Source of the DNA: Limosilactobacillus reuteri
GTDB lineage: Bacteria > Bacillota > Bacilli > Lactobacillales > Lactobacillaceae
NCBI RefSeq assembly: GCF_003072625.1
Contig: NZ_CP027805.1
Coordinates: forward strand, 1,511,501 to 1,575,500
Length of the DNA stretch: 64,000 nt
Direction: 5' to 3'
Shown one piece after another: positions 52,121-63,542 of the stretch. Positions within the stretch are counted from its first letter, which is position 1; each line of letters starts with the position of its first letter. Below the pieces are notes generated by a model. It was not told the DNA's origin. It worked only from the letters and a program-made list of their open reading frames with translations, and ran no database searches. The translations under genes and the position numbers were made by a program.

Positions 52121-52795
52121 ATGTTATTTTTATCATTTTTATTTGGTGCTTCTGTAGCTTCATTCATTACTTCTTGTAGCTATCGTCTTGGCAATAATCA
52201 CTCTTTAACCATTCCTCAACGTTCATATTGTGACAATTGTCATTCTATTTTACGCTGGTGGCATCTTATCCCTATTTTTAGTTTTATTATCCTTCGCGGT
52301 CAATGTTTTTATTGTAAACAAAAAATTAGTTTATATCTGCCAGTAATTGAATTTTTATCTGGAGTTGCTTTCACTACTTTCATCATCTATGAACCTATTC
52401 ATGACTTAATCATTATTCTATTTCTCACTAGCTTAATTTTTTTGATTTCTACTGATTTGTTTAGTCATGTAATCTATTCTTATTCATTATTGGGATTGTT
52501 TCCTATTGCGTTGCTGTCTATTCCGCAAAATTATTTTTATAATTTTATTTTTGCCTGTATTCTAGCAGTCAGTTTACTATTGTTCGCTACTTTTACTAAG
52601 ACACTAGGGATTGGTGACATTGAATTTTTATTTGTAATCTGTCTGATATGGGGATGGTATCAAACTCTTTTAATTATCCAATGGAGTTCTTTAATCATGC
52701 TATTTCTCTTTTTATTCACAAGGAAAAACAAACTACCATTCATCCCAGCCCTAGCCTTCACTACTATCTTGTGTCTTTTTATTCAAGGTTGTTAA
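52121..52795 (+). CDS. comC: Type 4 prepilin peptidase, ComC-like (A24 family)
   Basis: The protein cleaves leader peptides of competence pseudopilins and methylates the new N-terminus. The N-terminal GASVASFITSCSYRL is followed by a zinc-type domain with two CxxC pairs (YCDNC, CFYC) and then about six membrane segments. The two catalytic aspartates of the family appear as STDLFSH and GIGDIEFL. ATG 52121 is preceded by GGGAGGGG; 224 residues. It is the only non-mobile plus-strand gene here. Its presence suggests competence genes exist elsewhere, though these may be cryptic. Confidence 0.88.
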   Translation: MLFLSFLFGASVASFITSCSYRLGNNHSLTIPQRSYCDNCHSILRWWHLIPIFSFIILRGQCFYCKQKISLYLPVIEFLSGVAFTTFIIYEPIHDLIIILFLTSLIFLISTDLFSHVIYSYSLLGLFPIALLSIPQNYFYNFIFACILAVSLLLFATFTKTLGIGDIEFLFVICLIWGWYQTLLIIQWSSLIMLFLFLFTRKNKLPFIPALAFTTILCLFIQGC

Positions 52796-52796
52796 A

Positions 52797-52828
52797 AATA
52801 AAAGACCAGAGCAAGCCCCAGTCTTTTG
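52797..52828. terminator. Bidirectional terminator between comC and the DUF998-like gene
   Basis: AAAAGACCAG and CCAGTCTTTT are complementary at their ends, with A-rich and T-rich flanks on both strands; the two genes converge on it. Confidence 0.65.
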
Positions 52829-52834
52829 CAATAT

Positions 52835-54010
52835 TTAATTAGTATCCTCTTTTACCGGCTTCAGTTTTACTACAAATAGGTTTTGCCCAAATTGAGCGAG
52901 ATTTTCAATGTTTTGTAGTAATAAAAGTAACCAAGAAAAAGCCAAGCCAAATTCAAACAACTCAAATGCTGTTAAAGAAAGATAGTCAGTTAACTTAAAA
53001 ACAATATATTCGATACTCATTACGGCCCCAATTGTATAAGAAATTACCAAAAATTGTTTAGTGACTTCGGGTAAAACCCACCTAATAACTACAATTAGAA
53101 TTAACATAATGTAAACAAGCCACATTGAAATTCTATCATGTAACACGTGAAATTCTGGATTATTCGGAAAAAGACCAATAGAAACAATGCATATCGCTAA
53201 CATAATTAACAGCCACCGCAATACTTGAATTTTATAGCCGTGATACCGACGCTGAATATTTACAAACAAATAATCAACTAAAGCAATCATTAATAATCCG
53301 GTAAAAATCAATGTTACATTAAATTGCAGATTTGTTGAATTCTTCGCAGTTCCTAAGAAACTGAAATTATAACGCCACCAGTCTCTTTTAGAATTTGTCA
53401 ACATGGAAAAAAGCATTCCACCAATGATCATTATTGTTAATAAATTAGTGATAACTCCAGACGATAATGTTAACGCCAAATTAATCATAATATAGTTTAT
53501 TGCTGCAATAATTACAAATATAAAAGCAGTTGCCGTATAAACATCAAACCGCGCATCTTTAAACATCTGACCGAACAGCCAAAAAATTGCGGATAGCGAA
53601 AATGCAATGATTAGTCCACAAGCAATCGTAATTGTTGGCAAACTTCGCCAATGAAAATCTTTGCTAGGCCCTTTTCCAAGAATTTTAGTAATAATAAAAG
53701 TTATTAAAAACGATAGAATCCCACTACACACCCCTAGGATTAAAGCACCATTAGCAATGGAATAATCATCACCTGTTATCGGGACTGTGTTAATGTTTCT
53801 AGCGCTAAAAAAAATTAAAAATATTGCAGCTAAAATAATTGAAGGAATCACATACCAGAAAATATTAATTTTAGGTAGTTGATCACTCACATTTATTGGA
53901 CGGATGTTAATTTGCTTATGATTAACACTAAGCGAAAGTTCTTCATTCGTAGAGAAATCTGTCTTTTTAAATGCTGAGTCAGGAATTTCTATCTGATATT
54001 TTTTTGCCAA
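52835..54010 (-). CDS. Multispanning membrane protein, DUF998-like
   Basis: The 391-residue protein starts with a soluble segment of about 45 residues (KKYQIEIPDSAFKKTDF...) followed by roughly ten hydrophobic segments. The motif SFLGTAKNSTNLQFNVTLI with the later HDRISMWLVY resembles the DUF998 family of membrane proteins of unknown function. No catalytic motif is seen. GAGGTGATTAC precedes the ATG. An IS30 element begins only 25 bases upstream, so any promoter must lie inside the element or, before the insertion, in rpoC readthrough. Confidence 0.65.
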   Translation of the reverse strand: MAKKYQIEIPDSAFKKTDFSTNEELSLSVNHKQINIRPINVSDQLPKINIFWYVIPSIILAAIFLIFFSARNINTVPITGDDYSIANGALILGVCSGILSFLITFIITKILGKGPSKDFHWRSLPTITIACGLIIAFSLSAIFWLFGQMFKDARFDVYTATAFIFVIIAAINYIMINLALTLSSGVITNLLTIMIIGGMLFSMLTNSKRDWWRYNFSFLGTAKNSTNLQFNVTLIFTGLLMIALVDYLFVNIQRRYHGYKIQVLRWLLIMLAICIVSIGLFPNNPEFHVLHDRISMWLVYIMLILIVVIRWVLPEVTKQFLVISYTIGAVMSIEYIVFKLTDYLSLTAFELFEFGLAFSWLLLLLQNIENLAQFGQNLFVVKLKPVKEDTN

Positions 54011-54034
54011 GTAATCACCTCATTTTAAAGTCGC

Positions 54035-55091
54035 CGTTTGTAAAATTAAGTTAGAAAAATAGAAAAGCCATTTGTGGTAGACTTTTGAATACCCCTAAAC
54101 AAAAGAAAGGAAACCACAAATGACTTACACCCATCTTACCACAAACGAGCTGACAATCATCGCCCATTCTTTCGTGCAAAAGCTTAAAGCGTACCGAGTG
54201 GCCCAAATGATCAACCGTTGCGCCGAAACCGTTTATCGCGTTTATCGTTACCTGGAAACCGGTGCCTCAATTGCTGATTATCAAGATCACTATATGCGCA
54301 ATAAGCAACTTTGTGGCCGAAAATGTACTCAGTTGTCACTGGCTGAACTCACTTATATCAACGACAAAATTGCCCAGGGGTGGACGCCTGATACCATTAT
54401 TGGGCGCGCTGAGCGCCCAATTAGTTGTAACCGGCGAACTCTTTACCGGATGTTTGAACGTGGCCAGTTCGGCTTCGATGTCCGTTCCAGGTAAGCGGCA
54501 CCCGAATTGCTATGTCGAGCGCCGCGGGAAGGCTGGCCAATTGGGGCGAAGTATTCACGAGCGTGCCAAGGACTTTCCGCACTATGCCACTGAATTTGGG
54601 CACCTTGAAGCTGATACCGTCCAAGGCAAAAAGCACCAAGGGGCGGTAATGACCCTGACCGAACGCCAATCGAAGGTCGAAATTGTACTCAATGTGCACG
54701 AAAAGACGGCTGATGCGATTAACCAACACTTAAGTCAGTGGCTTCGGAAATTCCCGCGGCACTTCTTCAAATTAATTACCTTTGACAACGGAAAAGAATT
54801 CGCCGGCTGGCGCGAGATTGCCAATCAATTTGACCTTCACACTTACTTTGCCGAGGTTGGTACTCCCAATCAACGAGGGCTGAACGAAAACAACAACGGT
54901 CTTTTACGCCGGGATGGCTTAACGAAACAACTAGATTTCCGCAATCTTCCTGATAAATTGGTAACCCAACTGATGAGTAAGCGAAATAACCTGCCCCGTA
55001 AATCACTAGGCTATCGAACTCCATATGAAGTATTCATGTCTTACGTCACTGATGAGCAACTATTTTCTTTCTAACTTAAATTGACATTTCG
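54035..55091 (+). mobile_element. IS30-family insertion sequence, copy 3
   Basis: Both ends are present: CGTTTGTAAAATTAAG at the left and, reverse-complemented, CGAAATGTCAATTTAAGTTA at the right. It lies between the start of the DUF998-like gene and the rpoC terminator. Apart from scattered substitutions it is the same element as copy 2 and is GC-richer than copy 1, suggesting an origin in a GC-richer lactobacillus. Confidence 0.9.
54120..55074 (+). pseudogene. IS30 transposase, copy 3, split by a frameshift
   Basis: The N-terminal frame (helix-turn-helix part, to FERGQFGFDVRSR) stops at 54492-54494. The DDE part is intact in a different frame (SVPGKRHPN, HLEADTVQG, ITFDNGKEF, LNENNNGLLRRD) and ends at 55074. 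Compared with the intact copy at 30471, about 11 bases are missing at the junction near 54480. The same junction occurs in copy 2, so this change was already present in the copy that spread. Whether a full protein is made by frameshifting is unknown. Confidence 0.85.
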
Positions 55092-55095
55092 GGAC

Positions 55096-55140
55096 TAAAA
55101 AGACAATGGCCCCTTCACAGGTTAACCATTGCCTTTTTTA
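55096..55140 (-). terminator. Terminator of the rpoB-rpoC operon
   Basis: GGCAATGG pairs with CCATTGTC on the minus strand, followed by TTTTTAG. It lies just after rpoC; the IS30 copy 3 edge is 5 bases beyond. Confidence 0.85.
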
Positions 55141-55144
55141 TAAA

Positions 55145-58100
55145 TTAGTTTTGCTTATCTTCTTCTTTTAACTTAGCCTCAATATCTTTAATTGAGTAAG
55201 CAGCTACACTAACTTCTTTTGGCTTAATGTTCCGGTAAGCACTCATACCAGTACCTGCAGGAATAATCTTACCAATAATAACATTTTCTTTCAATCCAAC
55301 TAATGGATCATTCTTACCACGAATAGCAGCATCAGTTAATACACGTGTAGTTTCTTGGAATGAAGCAGCTGATAAGAAACTATTTGTCTCCAAGGCGGCC
55401 TTAGTAATACCAAGAATAACTGGACGAGCGGTTGCAGGAATATTACCAGCAACTAATGTATCCTTGTTAGCATCACGGAATTGACTGATATCCATTAATT
55501 GACCAGGTAGAAGATCTGTATCACCTGGATCCATAACACGAACTTTCCGCATCATCTGACGAATCATAATTTCAACGTGCTTATCTAACAAATCAATACC
55601 CTGCATCCGGTAAACACCTTGAACTTGTGATAAGAGGTAAGTTTCAGTAGAAAGGACATCACGAACCTGGATTAATTCCTTAGGATCAATCGAACCTTCA
55701 TTTAACGGTGTGCCACGGTGAATAAAGTCACCTTCAGCAACTTTCATCCGTGCCGTAATTGGAAGTGTGTAAGTCCGTGTATCAGTTTCACCCTTAATCG
55801 TAATATCTTTAGTCCGTTCAGCAGGATTTTCTTCAATAGATACAACTTCACCAGTAACCTCTGTAATTGTTGCACGACCTTTAGGATTACGTGCTTCAAC
55901 AATTTCTTGAATACGAGGAAGACCTTGAGTAATATCATCGTTACCAGCAACCCCACCAGTGTGGAAGTTACGAAGTGTTAACTGAGTACCTGGTTCACCA
56001 ATTGATTGAGCTGCAACAGTTCCAACAGCTTCACCAGCTTCTACACGGTCACCAGTGGCTGCGTTCCGTCCGTAACAACGTTCACATACACCGTGTTCAG
56101 TGTTACAAGTAAATGCTGAACGAATAGTTACTTTCTTTACTCCTGCATCAACGATCTTTTGCGCCATTTCTTCGTCGATAAGAACATTTTTACCAACAAT
56201 CTTTTCACCAGTCTTAGGATCAAAGACAGACTTCATAGTGTAACGACCCATGATCCGATCATAAAGTGGTTCAATCATTTCGTTACCGTTTGTAATAGCA
56301 GTAACTTCAAGTCCATGATCAGTACCACAGTCTTTTTCACGAACAACTACATCTTGAGCAACATCAACAAGACGACGAGTTAAGTAACCTGAGTTGGCAG
56401 TCTTCAAGGCTGTATCAGTCATACCTTTACGAGCACCGTGTGATGAAATAAACATTTCCAACACTGAAAGTCCTTCATAGAAGTTTGACTTAACAGGTAA
56501 TTCCATAATCTTACCGTTTGGTGATGCCATCAATCCACGCATTCCGGCTAACTGAGTAAAGTTGGAAATGTTACCCCGCGCACCAGAGTCAGACATCATG
56601 TTAATTGGGTTGTGGATATCCATGTGTTCAATTAACTTGTTTTGAACTTCATCCTTAGCATCATTCCACGCACCGATTACTCGTTCATAACGTTCGTCGT
56701 CTGTAATTAAACCACGACGGAATTGCTTAGTAATTAAAGCAACTTGTTTTTGAGCCTTATCAAGAATCTCTGGTTTTTCTGGTAAATCATGAATATCAGA
56801 CATGGCAGTAGTTAAACCAGAAATAGTTGATTCGTAGTAACCTAAGTCCTTAATACGGTCCAAGAATTGAGAAGTCTTCGTAACTTTGTAACGCTTGTAT
56901 ACTTCAGCGATCAAGTCAGATAAGAAGCCCTTCTTAAATGGTGGAACTAATGGTGCATTTTCAAGGTATTCATGGATATCTTGACCAGATTCAAGGAAGA
57001 AACGATCATCAACACCATTTTGAATATTTGCATCTGTTGGTTCGTTAATGTAAGCAAAATCTTTTGGCATAATTCGGTTGAAAAGAAGCTTACCAACAGT
57101 TGTCACCATGATCTTGCCTCGTTGTTCATCAGTAAATGGCTTTTCAGGGAATGCAGATACTTGAACTCCAACACGGGTTTGTAATGAAACATAGTCATTA
57201 CGGTAAGCAAGTTCAGCTTCATCAGTATCCTTGAAGATCATTCCTTCACCTTCACGGCCCTTATCTTCAGTAGTCATGTAGTAGTTACCAATAACCATAT
57301 CCTGAGAAGGTGAAACAATAGGTTCTCCGTCACGAGGACTAAGAATATGGTGAGCAGCAAGCATTAACAAACGTGCTTCTGCTTGAGCTTCATCAGATAA
57401 CGGAACGTGAATAGCCATCTGGTCCCCATCAAAGTCAGCGTTATATGCTGAACATACTAATGGGTGAAGACGCATTGATTTACCGGAAACCAAAATTGGT
57501 TCAAAGGCTTGGATACCTAACCGGTGAAGAGTAGGTGCCCGGTTCAATAGAACTGGGTGTTCCTTAATAACGTCTTCCAATACATCAAAGACATCATCAT
57601 CACTGCGATCAATCTTACGCTTAGCAGCTTTAACGTTAGCAGAAAAACCACGCTTTACCAATTCATGCATAATAAATGGCTTGAATAATTCAAGTGCCAT
57701 TGGAACTGGTAATCCCATTTGGTTCAACTTCAATGATGGACCAACATCAATAACAGAACGACCAGAGTAGTCAACACGCTTACCAAGCAAGTTTTGACGG
57801 AAACGCCCTTGCTTACCCTTAAGTAAGTGAGAAAGGGACTTCAATGGACGGTTACCAGGTCCAGCTACTGGACGTCCTCGACGACCATTATCGATTAATG
57901 CATCGACAGCTTCTTGAAGCATCCGTTTTTCGTTTTGAACAATAATTCCGGGTGCTTGTAATTTAAGAAGCCGCTTTAACCGGTTATTACGATTAATAAC
58001 CCGTCGATATAAGTCGTTCAAATCAGAGGTAGCAAAACGGCCCCCTTCAAGTTGAACCATTGGCCGCAAGTCAGGTGGCATAACTGGAATTACATCCATA

Positions 58101-58780
58101 ACCATCCATTCAGGCTTGTTTCCTGACTTAATGAAAGCTTCAAGAATATCAAGACGACGAATAGCACGAGTCCGTTTTTGACCAGTAGCTTCTTTCAATT
58201 CTTCTTTTAATTCAGCAGCTTCTTTTTCTAAATCAACATCTGCTAAAAGTTTTTGAATAGCAGCTGCTCCCATTTCAGCTTTGAAACGGTCACCGTATTC
58301 TGCTTTTTTATCACGATATTCAGCTTCAGTTAAAAGTTGCTTCTTTTCAAGTGGAGTATCACCTGGATCAAGAACAACATATGAAGCAAAGTAAATAACT
58401 TCTTCAAGTGAACGCGGACTCATGTCTAATACAAGTCCCATTCGACTTGGGATTCCTTTAAAGTACCAAATGTGAGATACAGGAGCAGCTAATTCAATGT
58501 GCCCCATCCGTTCACGACGAACTTTTGCACTAGTAACCTCAACACCACAACGGTCACAAACACGACCCTTGTAACGGATACGCTTGTACTTTCCACACGC
58601 ACATTCGTAATCCTTGGTTGGGCCAAAGATTCGTTCGTCAAACAGACCTTGCTTTTCTGGCTTTAATGTCCGGTAGTTAATAGTCTCGGGCTTTTTAACT
58701 TCCCCATATGACCAACTACGGATCTTATCTGGAGATGCCAGACCGATCTGCATACTTTCAAATTTATTGACATCAATCAA
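55145..58780 (-). CDS. rpoC: DNA-directed RNA polymerase subunit beta'
   Basis: The largest catalytic subunit. The N-terminal zinc-binding domain has [20 protein letters not shown] split over four cysteines, the active-site motif is [12 protein letters not shown] with three Mg-binding aspartates, and the second zinc site is CGTDHG with [13 protein letters not shown]. The bridge and trigger-loop regions follow ([19 protein letters not shown]). 1211 residues is normal for lactobacilli. It is 43 bases after rpoB. Confidence 0.98.
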   Translation of the reverse strand: MIDVNKFESMQIGLASPDKIRSWSYGEVKKPETINYRTLKPEKQGLFDERIFGPTKDYECACGKYKRIRYKGRVCDRCGVEVTSAKVRRERMGHIELAAPVSHIWYFKGIPSRMGLVLDMSPRSLEEVIYFASYVVLDPGDTPLEKKQLLTEAEYRDKKAEYGDRFKAEMGAAAIQKLLADVDLEKEAAELKEELKEATGQKRTRAIRRLDILEAFIKSGNKPEWMVMDVIPVMPPDLRPMVQLEGGRFATSDLNDLYRRVINRNNRLKRLLKLQAPGIIVQNEKRMLQEAVDALIDNGRRGRPVAGPGNRPLKSLSHLLKGKQGRFRQNLLGKRVDYSGRSVIDVGPSLKLNQMGLPVPMALELFKPFIMHELVKRGFSANVKAAKRKIDRSDDDVFDVLEDVIKEHPVLLNRAPTLHRLGIQAFEPILVSGKSMRLHPLVCSAYNADFDGDQMAIHVPLSDEAQAEARLLMLAAHHILSPRDGEPIVSPSQDMVIGNYYMTTEDKGREGEGMIFKDTDEAELAYRNDYVSLQTRVGVQVSAFPEKPFTDEQRGKIMVTTVGKLLFNRIMPKDFAYINEPTDANIQNGVDDRFFLESGQDIHEYLENAPLVPPFKKGFLSDLIAEVYKRYKVTKTSQFLDRIKDLGYYESTISGLTTAMSDIHDLPEKPEILDKAQKQVALITKQFRRGLITDDERYERVIGAWNDAKDEVQNKLIEHMDIHNPINMMSDSGARGNISNFTQLAGMRGLMASPNGKIMELPVKSNFYEGLSVLEMFISSHGARKGMTDTALKTANSGYLTRRLVDVAQDVVVREKDCGTDHGLEVTAITNGNEMIEPLYDRIMGRYTMKSVFDPKTGEKIVGKNVLIDEEMAQKIVDAGVKKVTIRSAFTCNTEHGVCERCYGRNAATGDRVEAGEAVGTVAAQSIGEPGTQLTLRNFHTGGVAGNDDITQGLPRIQEIVEARNPKGRATITEVTGEVVSIEENPAERTKDITIKGETDTRTYTLPITARMKVAEGDFIHRGTPLNEGSIDPKELIQVRDVLSTETYLLSQVQGVYRMQGIDLLDKHVEIMIRQMMRKVRVMDPGDTDLLPGQLMDISQFRDANKDTLVAGNIPATARPVILGITKAALETNSFLSAASFQETTRVLTDAAIRGKNDPLVGLKENVIIGKIIPAGTGMSAYRNIKPKEVSVAAYSIKDIEAKLKEEDKQN

Positions 58781-58823
58781 AGGATGTTCCTCCTTCTTTC
58801 AGTAAACCGTAGCAACCTAAATA

Positions 58824-61800
58824 TTAATTTTGATTAGTTTTGTCATCGGTAGTTGTTGAAGTTGCTTCAGACTTGTTATCTTCTTCGTTCTTCTTATCGT
58901 CTGTTTTATGTTCTTCTGCATATTTAGCTAATGCATCAACATTTACAACTTCATCATCATCTTCGTCCATGTTCTTTAACTGAATTTCCTTGTTATTACC
59001 ATCAAGAACCTTCATATCAAGACCTAATGCTTTCAATTCCTTAACAAGAACACGGAATGATTCTGGAACACCTGGCTTAGGAATTGGTTGACCATTGATG
59101 ATCGCATCGTAAGTCCGAACACGACCAACAGTATCATCTGACTTGTAAGTAAGGATTTCTTGAAGAGTATAAGCAGCACCATAAGCTTCGAGAGCCCAAA
59201 CTTCCATTTCACCGAAACGCTGTCCACCGAATTGAGCCTTACCACCTAATGGCTGTTGAGTAACAAGTGAGTAAGGACCAGTTGAACGAGCGTGAATCTT
59301 ATCATCAACCATGTGAGCTAACTTAAGATAGTGCATTGAACCAACAGCAATCCGATTTTCAAATGGTTCACCGGTACGACCGTCATAAAGAATTGTCTTA
59401 CCATCTTCTGGGAATCCAGATTCACGAACAGCATCCCAAACATCTTTATCAGATGCACCGTCGAATACTGGAGTAGCCATATGAATTCCAAGACGACGAG
59501 CAGCCATTCCTAAGTGCAATTCAAGAAGCTGACCAATGTTCATACGACTTGGCACACCCATTGGACTAAGCATAATATCAATAGGAGTTCCATCTGGCAT
59601 GTATGGCATATCTTCTTCTGGCACAACGATAGAAACAGTACCCTTGTTACCATGACGTCCAGACATTTTATCCCCAACTTGAATCTTCCGCTTTTGTGCA
59701 ATGTAAACACGAACCATTGTATTTACACCTGGTGATAATTCATCCCCATTTTCACGAGTGAAGACTTTGACGTCTTGGATGATTCCGCCACCACCATGAG
59801 GAACACGTAATGAAGTATCACGAACTTCACGTGACTTTTCACCAAAGATAGCGTGAAGAAGGCGTTCTTCGGCAGATAATTCAGTCATTCCCTTTGGAGT
59901 AACCTTACCTACTAAAATATCTCCATCATGAACTTCAGCACCAACACGAACAATCCCGTTTTCATCAAGATCCTTCAAAGCATCGTCACCAACGTTTGGA
60001 ATTTCCCGCGTCATTTCTTCAGGTCCAAGCTTGGTTTCACGTGCTTCAGATTCGTATGATTCGATGTGGATAGAAGTATAAACATCGTCTTTAACTAATC
60101 GTTCATTAATGGCGATGGCATCTTCGAAGTTGTATCCTTGCCAAGTCATAAAGGCGATTAATGGGTTTTGACCAAGAGCTAATTCACCTTGTTCCATTGA
60201 TGGACCATCAGCTAATACGTCATCAGCATCAACATGTTCACCAACTTTAACAATTGGACGTTGGTTGTAGTTCTTACCACCGTTTGAACGACGGAACTTC
60301 ATTAACTTGTAAGTATCAAGTGTTCCATCTTCTTCACGAACCCGTACTTCACGAGCATCCACATATTCAACCGTTCCTGGCTTCTTAGCAATCATTGCAA
60401 CCCCAGAGTCATGGGCGGCCTTGTAGTCAATACCAGTACTTACTAATGGGGCATGTGGATTGATCAAAGGAACAGCTTGTCGTTGCATGTTAGCACCCAT
60501 CAAGGCACGGTTGGAGTCATCGTTTTCAAGAAATGGGATACATGCAGAAGCAACAGAAACAACTTGCTTAGGAGAAACATCCATGTAATCAATGTTTTCA
60601 ACACTGGTTTCGATGTAGTCATCCTTATCACGAGCCATTACTTGATCGTCAACAAATGAACCATCATCATTTAATGGCGTGTTAGCCTGAGCAATGATGA
60701 AGTTATCTTCTTCGTCAGCAGTTAAGTAATCAATCTTATCAGTTACCTTGTGATCTTTCCAAGAAACACGACGGTATGGAGTTTCGATAAATCCGTATTT
60801 ATTTACCCGTGCGTAAGAGGAAAGACTGTTAATAAGACCAATGTTAGGACCTTCTGGCGTTTCAATAGGACACATCCGACCATAGTGAGTATAGTGAACA
60901 TCCCGAACTTCATATCCAGCCCGGTCACGAGTTAAACCACCAGGGCCAAGAGCTGAAAGACGACGCTTATGAGTTAATTCACCTAATGGGTTAGTTTGAT
61001 CCATGAACTGGGAAAGTTGGGATGAACCAAAGAATTCTTTAATAGAAGCAACTACTGGACGAATATTAATCAATTGCTGTGGGGTAACAGTGTCAGGATC
61101 TTGAATTGACATCCGTTCACGAACAACCCGTTCCATCCGTGCAAGTCCAATTCGGAATTGGTTTTGAAGTAATTCACCAACTGAACGAATACGACGGTTA
61201 CCTAAGTGGTCGATATCGTCTGTGCTACCAATACCTTCTTGTAAGTTAAAGAAGTAGTTTAAGGAAGCAAGAATATCAGCTGGTTCAATGTGCTTGTATT
61301 CTAATGAAATATGACCGTTACCAATAATAGGTACAACTCGATCAGGATCAGTCTTAGAATATACTAAAATCTTTTGTAACTTAACTGGTTCAGTTACAAC
61401 TGCTTCATCTGATGGAGTGTAAGTAATAGTCTTAAAGTCGTCACGGTCTAAATAAGGTTCAACCTTATTTAGTAATTCCTTAGTTACCGTATCACCCTTT
61501 TGTGCCAATACTTCACCAGTATCAGGATCTGCTAAAGTTTCGGCTAAAGTTTGTCCAAGTAAACGGTACTTAAGCATTAATTTCTTGTTTGTCTTGTAAC
61601 GACCAACTGGTGCCATATCATAACGCTTTGGATCAAAGAAACGAGCTGTTAATAAGCTCCGTGCTGAATCAGCAGTCTTTGGTTCACCAGGACGAAGCCG
61701 TTCATAAATATCCTTTAAGGCTTCTTCAATCCGAGAATCTTCAGCATTCTTATGAACATCTTTATCCAAAGTTAATGATAATGTCTCACTATCGCCACCG

Positions 61801-62432
61801 AACATGTCGATAATTTCATCGTCAGAACCAAAGCCCAATGCCCGAATCAATTCGGTCATTGGCAACTTACGAGTCCGATCAATGCGAACATATGAAACAT
61901 TCTTAGCATCAGTTTCGTATTCTAACCATGCACCACGGTTTGGAATAAAGGTAGCACCGTAGTTTGGCCGACCATTCTTATCATTTTCTTCACTATAGTA
62001 GACGCCTGGCGAACGAACTAATTGTGAAACAATAACCCGTTCGGCACCATTAATAATGAATGTACCTTGGTCAGTCATTAGCGGGAAGTCACCAAAGAAT
62101 ACATCTTGAGACTTAATTTCACCAGTTTCATGGTTAGTTAACCGCAACGTAACATGAAGTGGTGCTGAGTAATTAGCATCGTGTTCACGAGCTTCGTCAA
62201 CAGTATACTTAGGTTCTAAAAGTTGATAGTCAACGAATTCCAAAGAAAGTTTTCCTTGAAAATCATCAATTGGCATAATATCATCAAACATTTCCCGCAA
62301 ACCTTTTTCCATAAACCAATTGTAGGAATCGGTTTGGATTTCAATAAGGTTTGGCAATTTGAGAACTTCTTTAATTCGCGAGTAGCTACGACGGGTACGG
62401 TGTTTACCGTATTTAACTAAATGTCCAGCCAA
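58824..62432 (-). CDS. rpoB: DNA-directed RNA polymerase subunit beta
   Basis: The rifampicin-region sequence [20 protein letters not shown] followed by [11 protein letters not shown] looks wild-type. [10 protein letters not shown] and the C-terminal switch region [18 protein letters not shown] are conserved, and the protein ends in an acidic, low-complexity tail (about 40 residues rich in Asp, Glu, Lys and Thr). TTG 62432 is chosen because AGGTG lies 6 bases upstream, giving [20 protein letters not shown]; the GTG at 62441 is part of that site. 1202 residues. Confidence 0.97.
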   Translation of the reverse strand: MAGHLVKYGKHRTRRSYSRIKEVLKLPNLIEIQTDSYNWFMEKGLREMFDDIMPIDDFQGKLSLEFVDYQLLEPKYTVDEAREHDANYSAPLHVTLRLTNHETGEIKSQDVFFGDFPLMTDQGTFIINGAERVIVSQLVRSPGVYYSEENDKNGRPNYGATFIPNRGAWLEYETDAKNVSYVRIDRTRKLPMTELIRALGFGSDDEIIDMFGGDSETLSLTLDKDVHKNAEDSRIEEALKDIYERLRPGEPKTADSARSLLTARFFDPKRYDMAPVGRYKTNKKLMLKYRLLGQTLAETLADPDTGEVLAQKGDTVTKELLNKVEPYLDRDDFKTITYTPSDEAVVTEPVKLQKILVYSKTDPDRVVPIIGNGHISLEYKHIEPADILASLNYFFNLQEGIGSTDDIDHLGNRRIRSVGELLQNQFRIGLARMERVVRERMSIQDPDTVTPQQLINIRPVVASIKEFFGSSQLSQFMDQTNPLGELTHKRRLSALGPGGLTRDRAGYEVRDVHYTHYGRMCPIETPEGPNIGLINSLSSYARVNKYGFIETPYRRVSWKDHKVTDKIDYLTADEEDNFIIAQANTPLNDDGSFVDDQVMARDKDDYIETSVENIDYMDVSPKQVVSVASACIPFLENDDSNRALMGANMQRQAVPLINPHAPLVSTGIDYKAAHDSGVAMIAKKPGTVEYVDAREVRVREEDGTLDTYKLMKFRRSNGGKNYNQRPIVKVGEHVDADDVLADGPSMEQGELALGQNPLIAFMTWQGYNFEDAIAINERLVKDDVYTSIHIESYESEARETKLGPEEMTREIPNVGDDALKDLDENGIVRVGAEVHDGDILVGKVTPKGMTELSAEERLLHAIFGEKSREVRDTSLRVPHGGGGIIQDVKVFTRENGDELSPGVNTMVRVYIAQKRKIQVGDKMSGRHGNKGTVSIVVPEEDMPYMPDGTPIDIMLSPMGVPSRMNIGQLLELHLGMAARRLGIHMATPVFDGASDKDVWDAVRESGFPEDGKTILYDGRTGEPFENRIAVGSMHYLKLAHMVDDKIHARSTGPYSLVTQQPLGGKAQFGGQRFGEMEVWALEAYGAAYTLQEILTYKSDDTVGRVRTYDAIINGQPIPKPGVPESFRVLVKELKALGLDMKVLDGNNKEIQLKNMDEDDDEVVNVDALAKYAEEHKTDDKKNEEDNKSEATSTTTDDKTNQN

Positions 62433-62460
62433 ACTGTTCACCTCTCTAATTTATTCCGTA

Positions 62461-62602
62461 AGTTCATTTGAATATTACATTTTGATTACATTTTGCCCAA
62501 AATCCGACTTTTGGGCAAAAAAAATCCAAAAACAGTTCAACGACTGTCTTTGGCTTTTATGCAGAATCTGATGGACAATAGATCACCAGGTTCAAATGAA
62601 CT
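62461..62602 (-). ncRNA. Lacto-rpoB-like leader RNA
   Basis: AGTTCATTTGAA (near 62602 on the minus strand) pairs perfectly with TTCAAATGAACT (near 62461), closing a 142-base region. Inside are two hairpins: CCAAAGACAGT with ACTGTTTTTGG, and TTTTGCCCAAAA with TTTTGGGCAAAA. A structured motif called Lacto-rpoB has been reported in this location in Lactobacillales; this region fits by position and by its long closing stem, though I could not test it against a model. Confidence 0.65.
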
Positions 62603-62621
62603 CACAATTACATACTACTAA

Positions 62622-62650
62622 AGTATACAAGTTCTATTGAATTTTGTCAA
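62622..62650 (-). promoter_or_regulatory. rpoB promoter
   Basis: On the minus strand a perfect TTGACA (62645-62650) and TATACT (62622-62627) are 17 bases apart. The transcript would start near 62614, just before the structured leader. Confidence 0.85.
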
Positions 62651-62667
62651 CAATTATTTTTATATTT

Positions 62668-63279
62668 TTAATTTTTTCCGCCCCAATTTGACAAACCATT
62701 AATAATACAGTCTAAGATCAATTGGTCACGTTGCTCTGGTGTGATTGAATGACCACCAATTAATTGAGAAGTACCAAAAATCGGAGTCAAACCTGCAATA
62801 AATAATTCAGCAGCTTCTTTCGGCAGAATATCAGGACGTAATCCTACATCTGGTTGACGGAAAAATGCCGCAATCGGTTCTAAATAATCCATTGTAAAAA
62901 TCATATTAAGCTTTTGCTGGGCACTTTTTGATAATAGGCGCATCGCTTGATTGTATTGATCATAAATACTCAATGAATGATGTTTTTTTAATGCCTTGGT
63001 AATTTGCCATAATTGTTCATTCGGTGACAAATCATGTTTGCGCATTACTCTATTAATATCTTGGCGAACTTTTCCACATAAATTTGTCATTACGTCAAGG
63101 TATAAAACCTCTTTATCGCTGAAGTGGTGGTATAAAGCTGGTTGTGTAATTCCAATTTGTTTAGCAATATCCCGTGTAGAAGTTTCGCCAAATCCCTTTT
63201 GCAAAAATAGCTTTGTAGCAGTTTTCAAGATTGCTTGTCTTGTCTTTTCCAGTTGTTCTGCACGTTTCAAATATAACAT
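62668..63279 (-). CDS. TetR/AcrR-family transcriptional regulator
   Basis: The N-terminal helix-turn-helix is clear (TKLFLQKGFGETSTRDIA, then QIGITQPALYHHFSDKEVLY). The remaining 140 residues form the usual divergent ligand-binding, dimerising domain. 203 residues from ATG; a TTG three codons later has a better-spaced GGGG and is an alternative start. No target gene is adjacent in divergent orientation, so autoregulation and distant targets are likely. Confidence 0.88.
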   Translation of the reverse strand: MLYLKRAEQLEKTRQAILKTATKLFLQKGFGETSTRDIAKQIGITQPALYHHFSDKEVLYLDVMTNLCGKVRQDINRVMRKHDLSPNEQLWQITKALKKHHSLSIYDQYNQAMRLLSKSAQQKLNMIFTMDYLEPIAAFFRQPDVGLRPDILPKEAAELFIAGLTPIFGTSQLIGGHSITPEQRDQLILDCIINGLSNWGGKN

Positions 63280-63313
63280 CCCCTATTAAAATCATTGATT
63301 ATCTGATAAACAC

Positions 63314-63343
63314 ATTATAAGACTATAACTTATCTTTTGACAA
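63314..63343 (-). promoter_or_regulatory. Promoter of the TetR-family gene with a candidate operator
   Basis: TTGTCA (63338-63343) and TATAAT (63314-63319) are 18 bases apart on the minus strand. ATAAG-N7-CTTAT at 63317-63333 is an inverted repeat covering the spacer and -10, a fitting place for autorepression. Confidence 0.6.
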
Positions 63344-63498
63344 CCGTTTCAGAAAAATAATCATCAAATGCGATAAATGAATGTAATTCGGTAGTTTTCT
63401 CTTCTGTTATCATTAGAGAACGAATATTGTAATTCTAACATATTTAAAATACAAATATACATTTTGTGTATTTTAAATTTAACAAAGGCAAAATTTAA

Positions 63499-63538
63499 AA
63501 CGGTAAATTACTCTGCGCTTTCAGAATAATTTACCGTT
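63499..63538 (-). terminator. Terminator of clpC
   Basis: AACGGTAAATTA pairs perfectly with TAATTTACCGTT across a 16-base loop and is followed by TTAAATTTT on the minus strand. The stretch 63344-63498 otherwise shows only AT-rich sequence. Confidence 0.8.
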
Positions 63539-63542
63539 CCTT

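Noticed and set aside
60950-61120. Rifampicin-resistance allele of rpoB
   Set aside because: The region reads [20 protein letters not shown] with the usual residues; no substitution at classical positions is visible.
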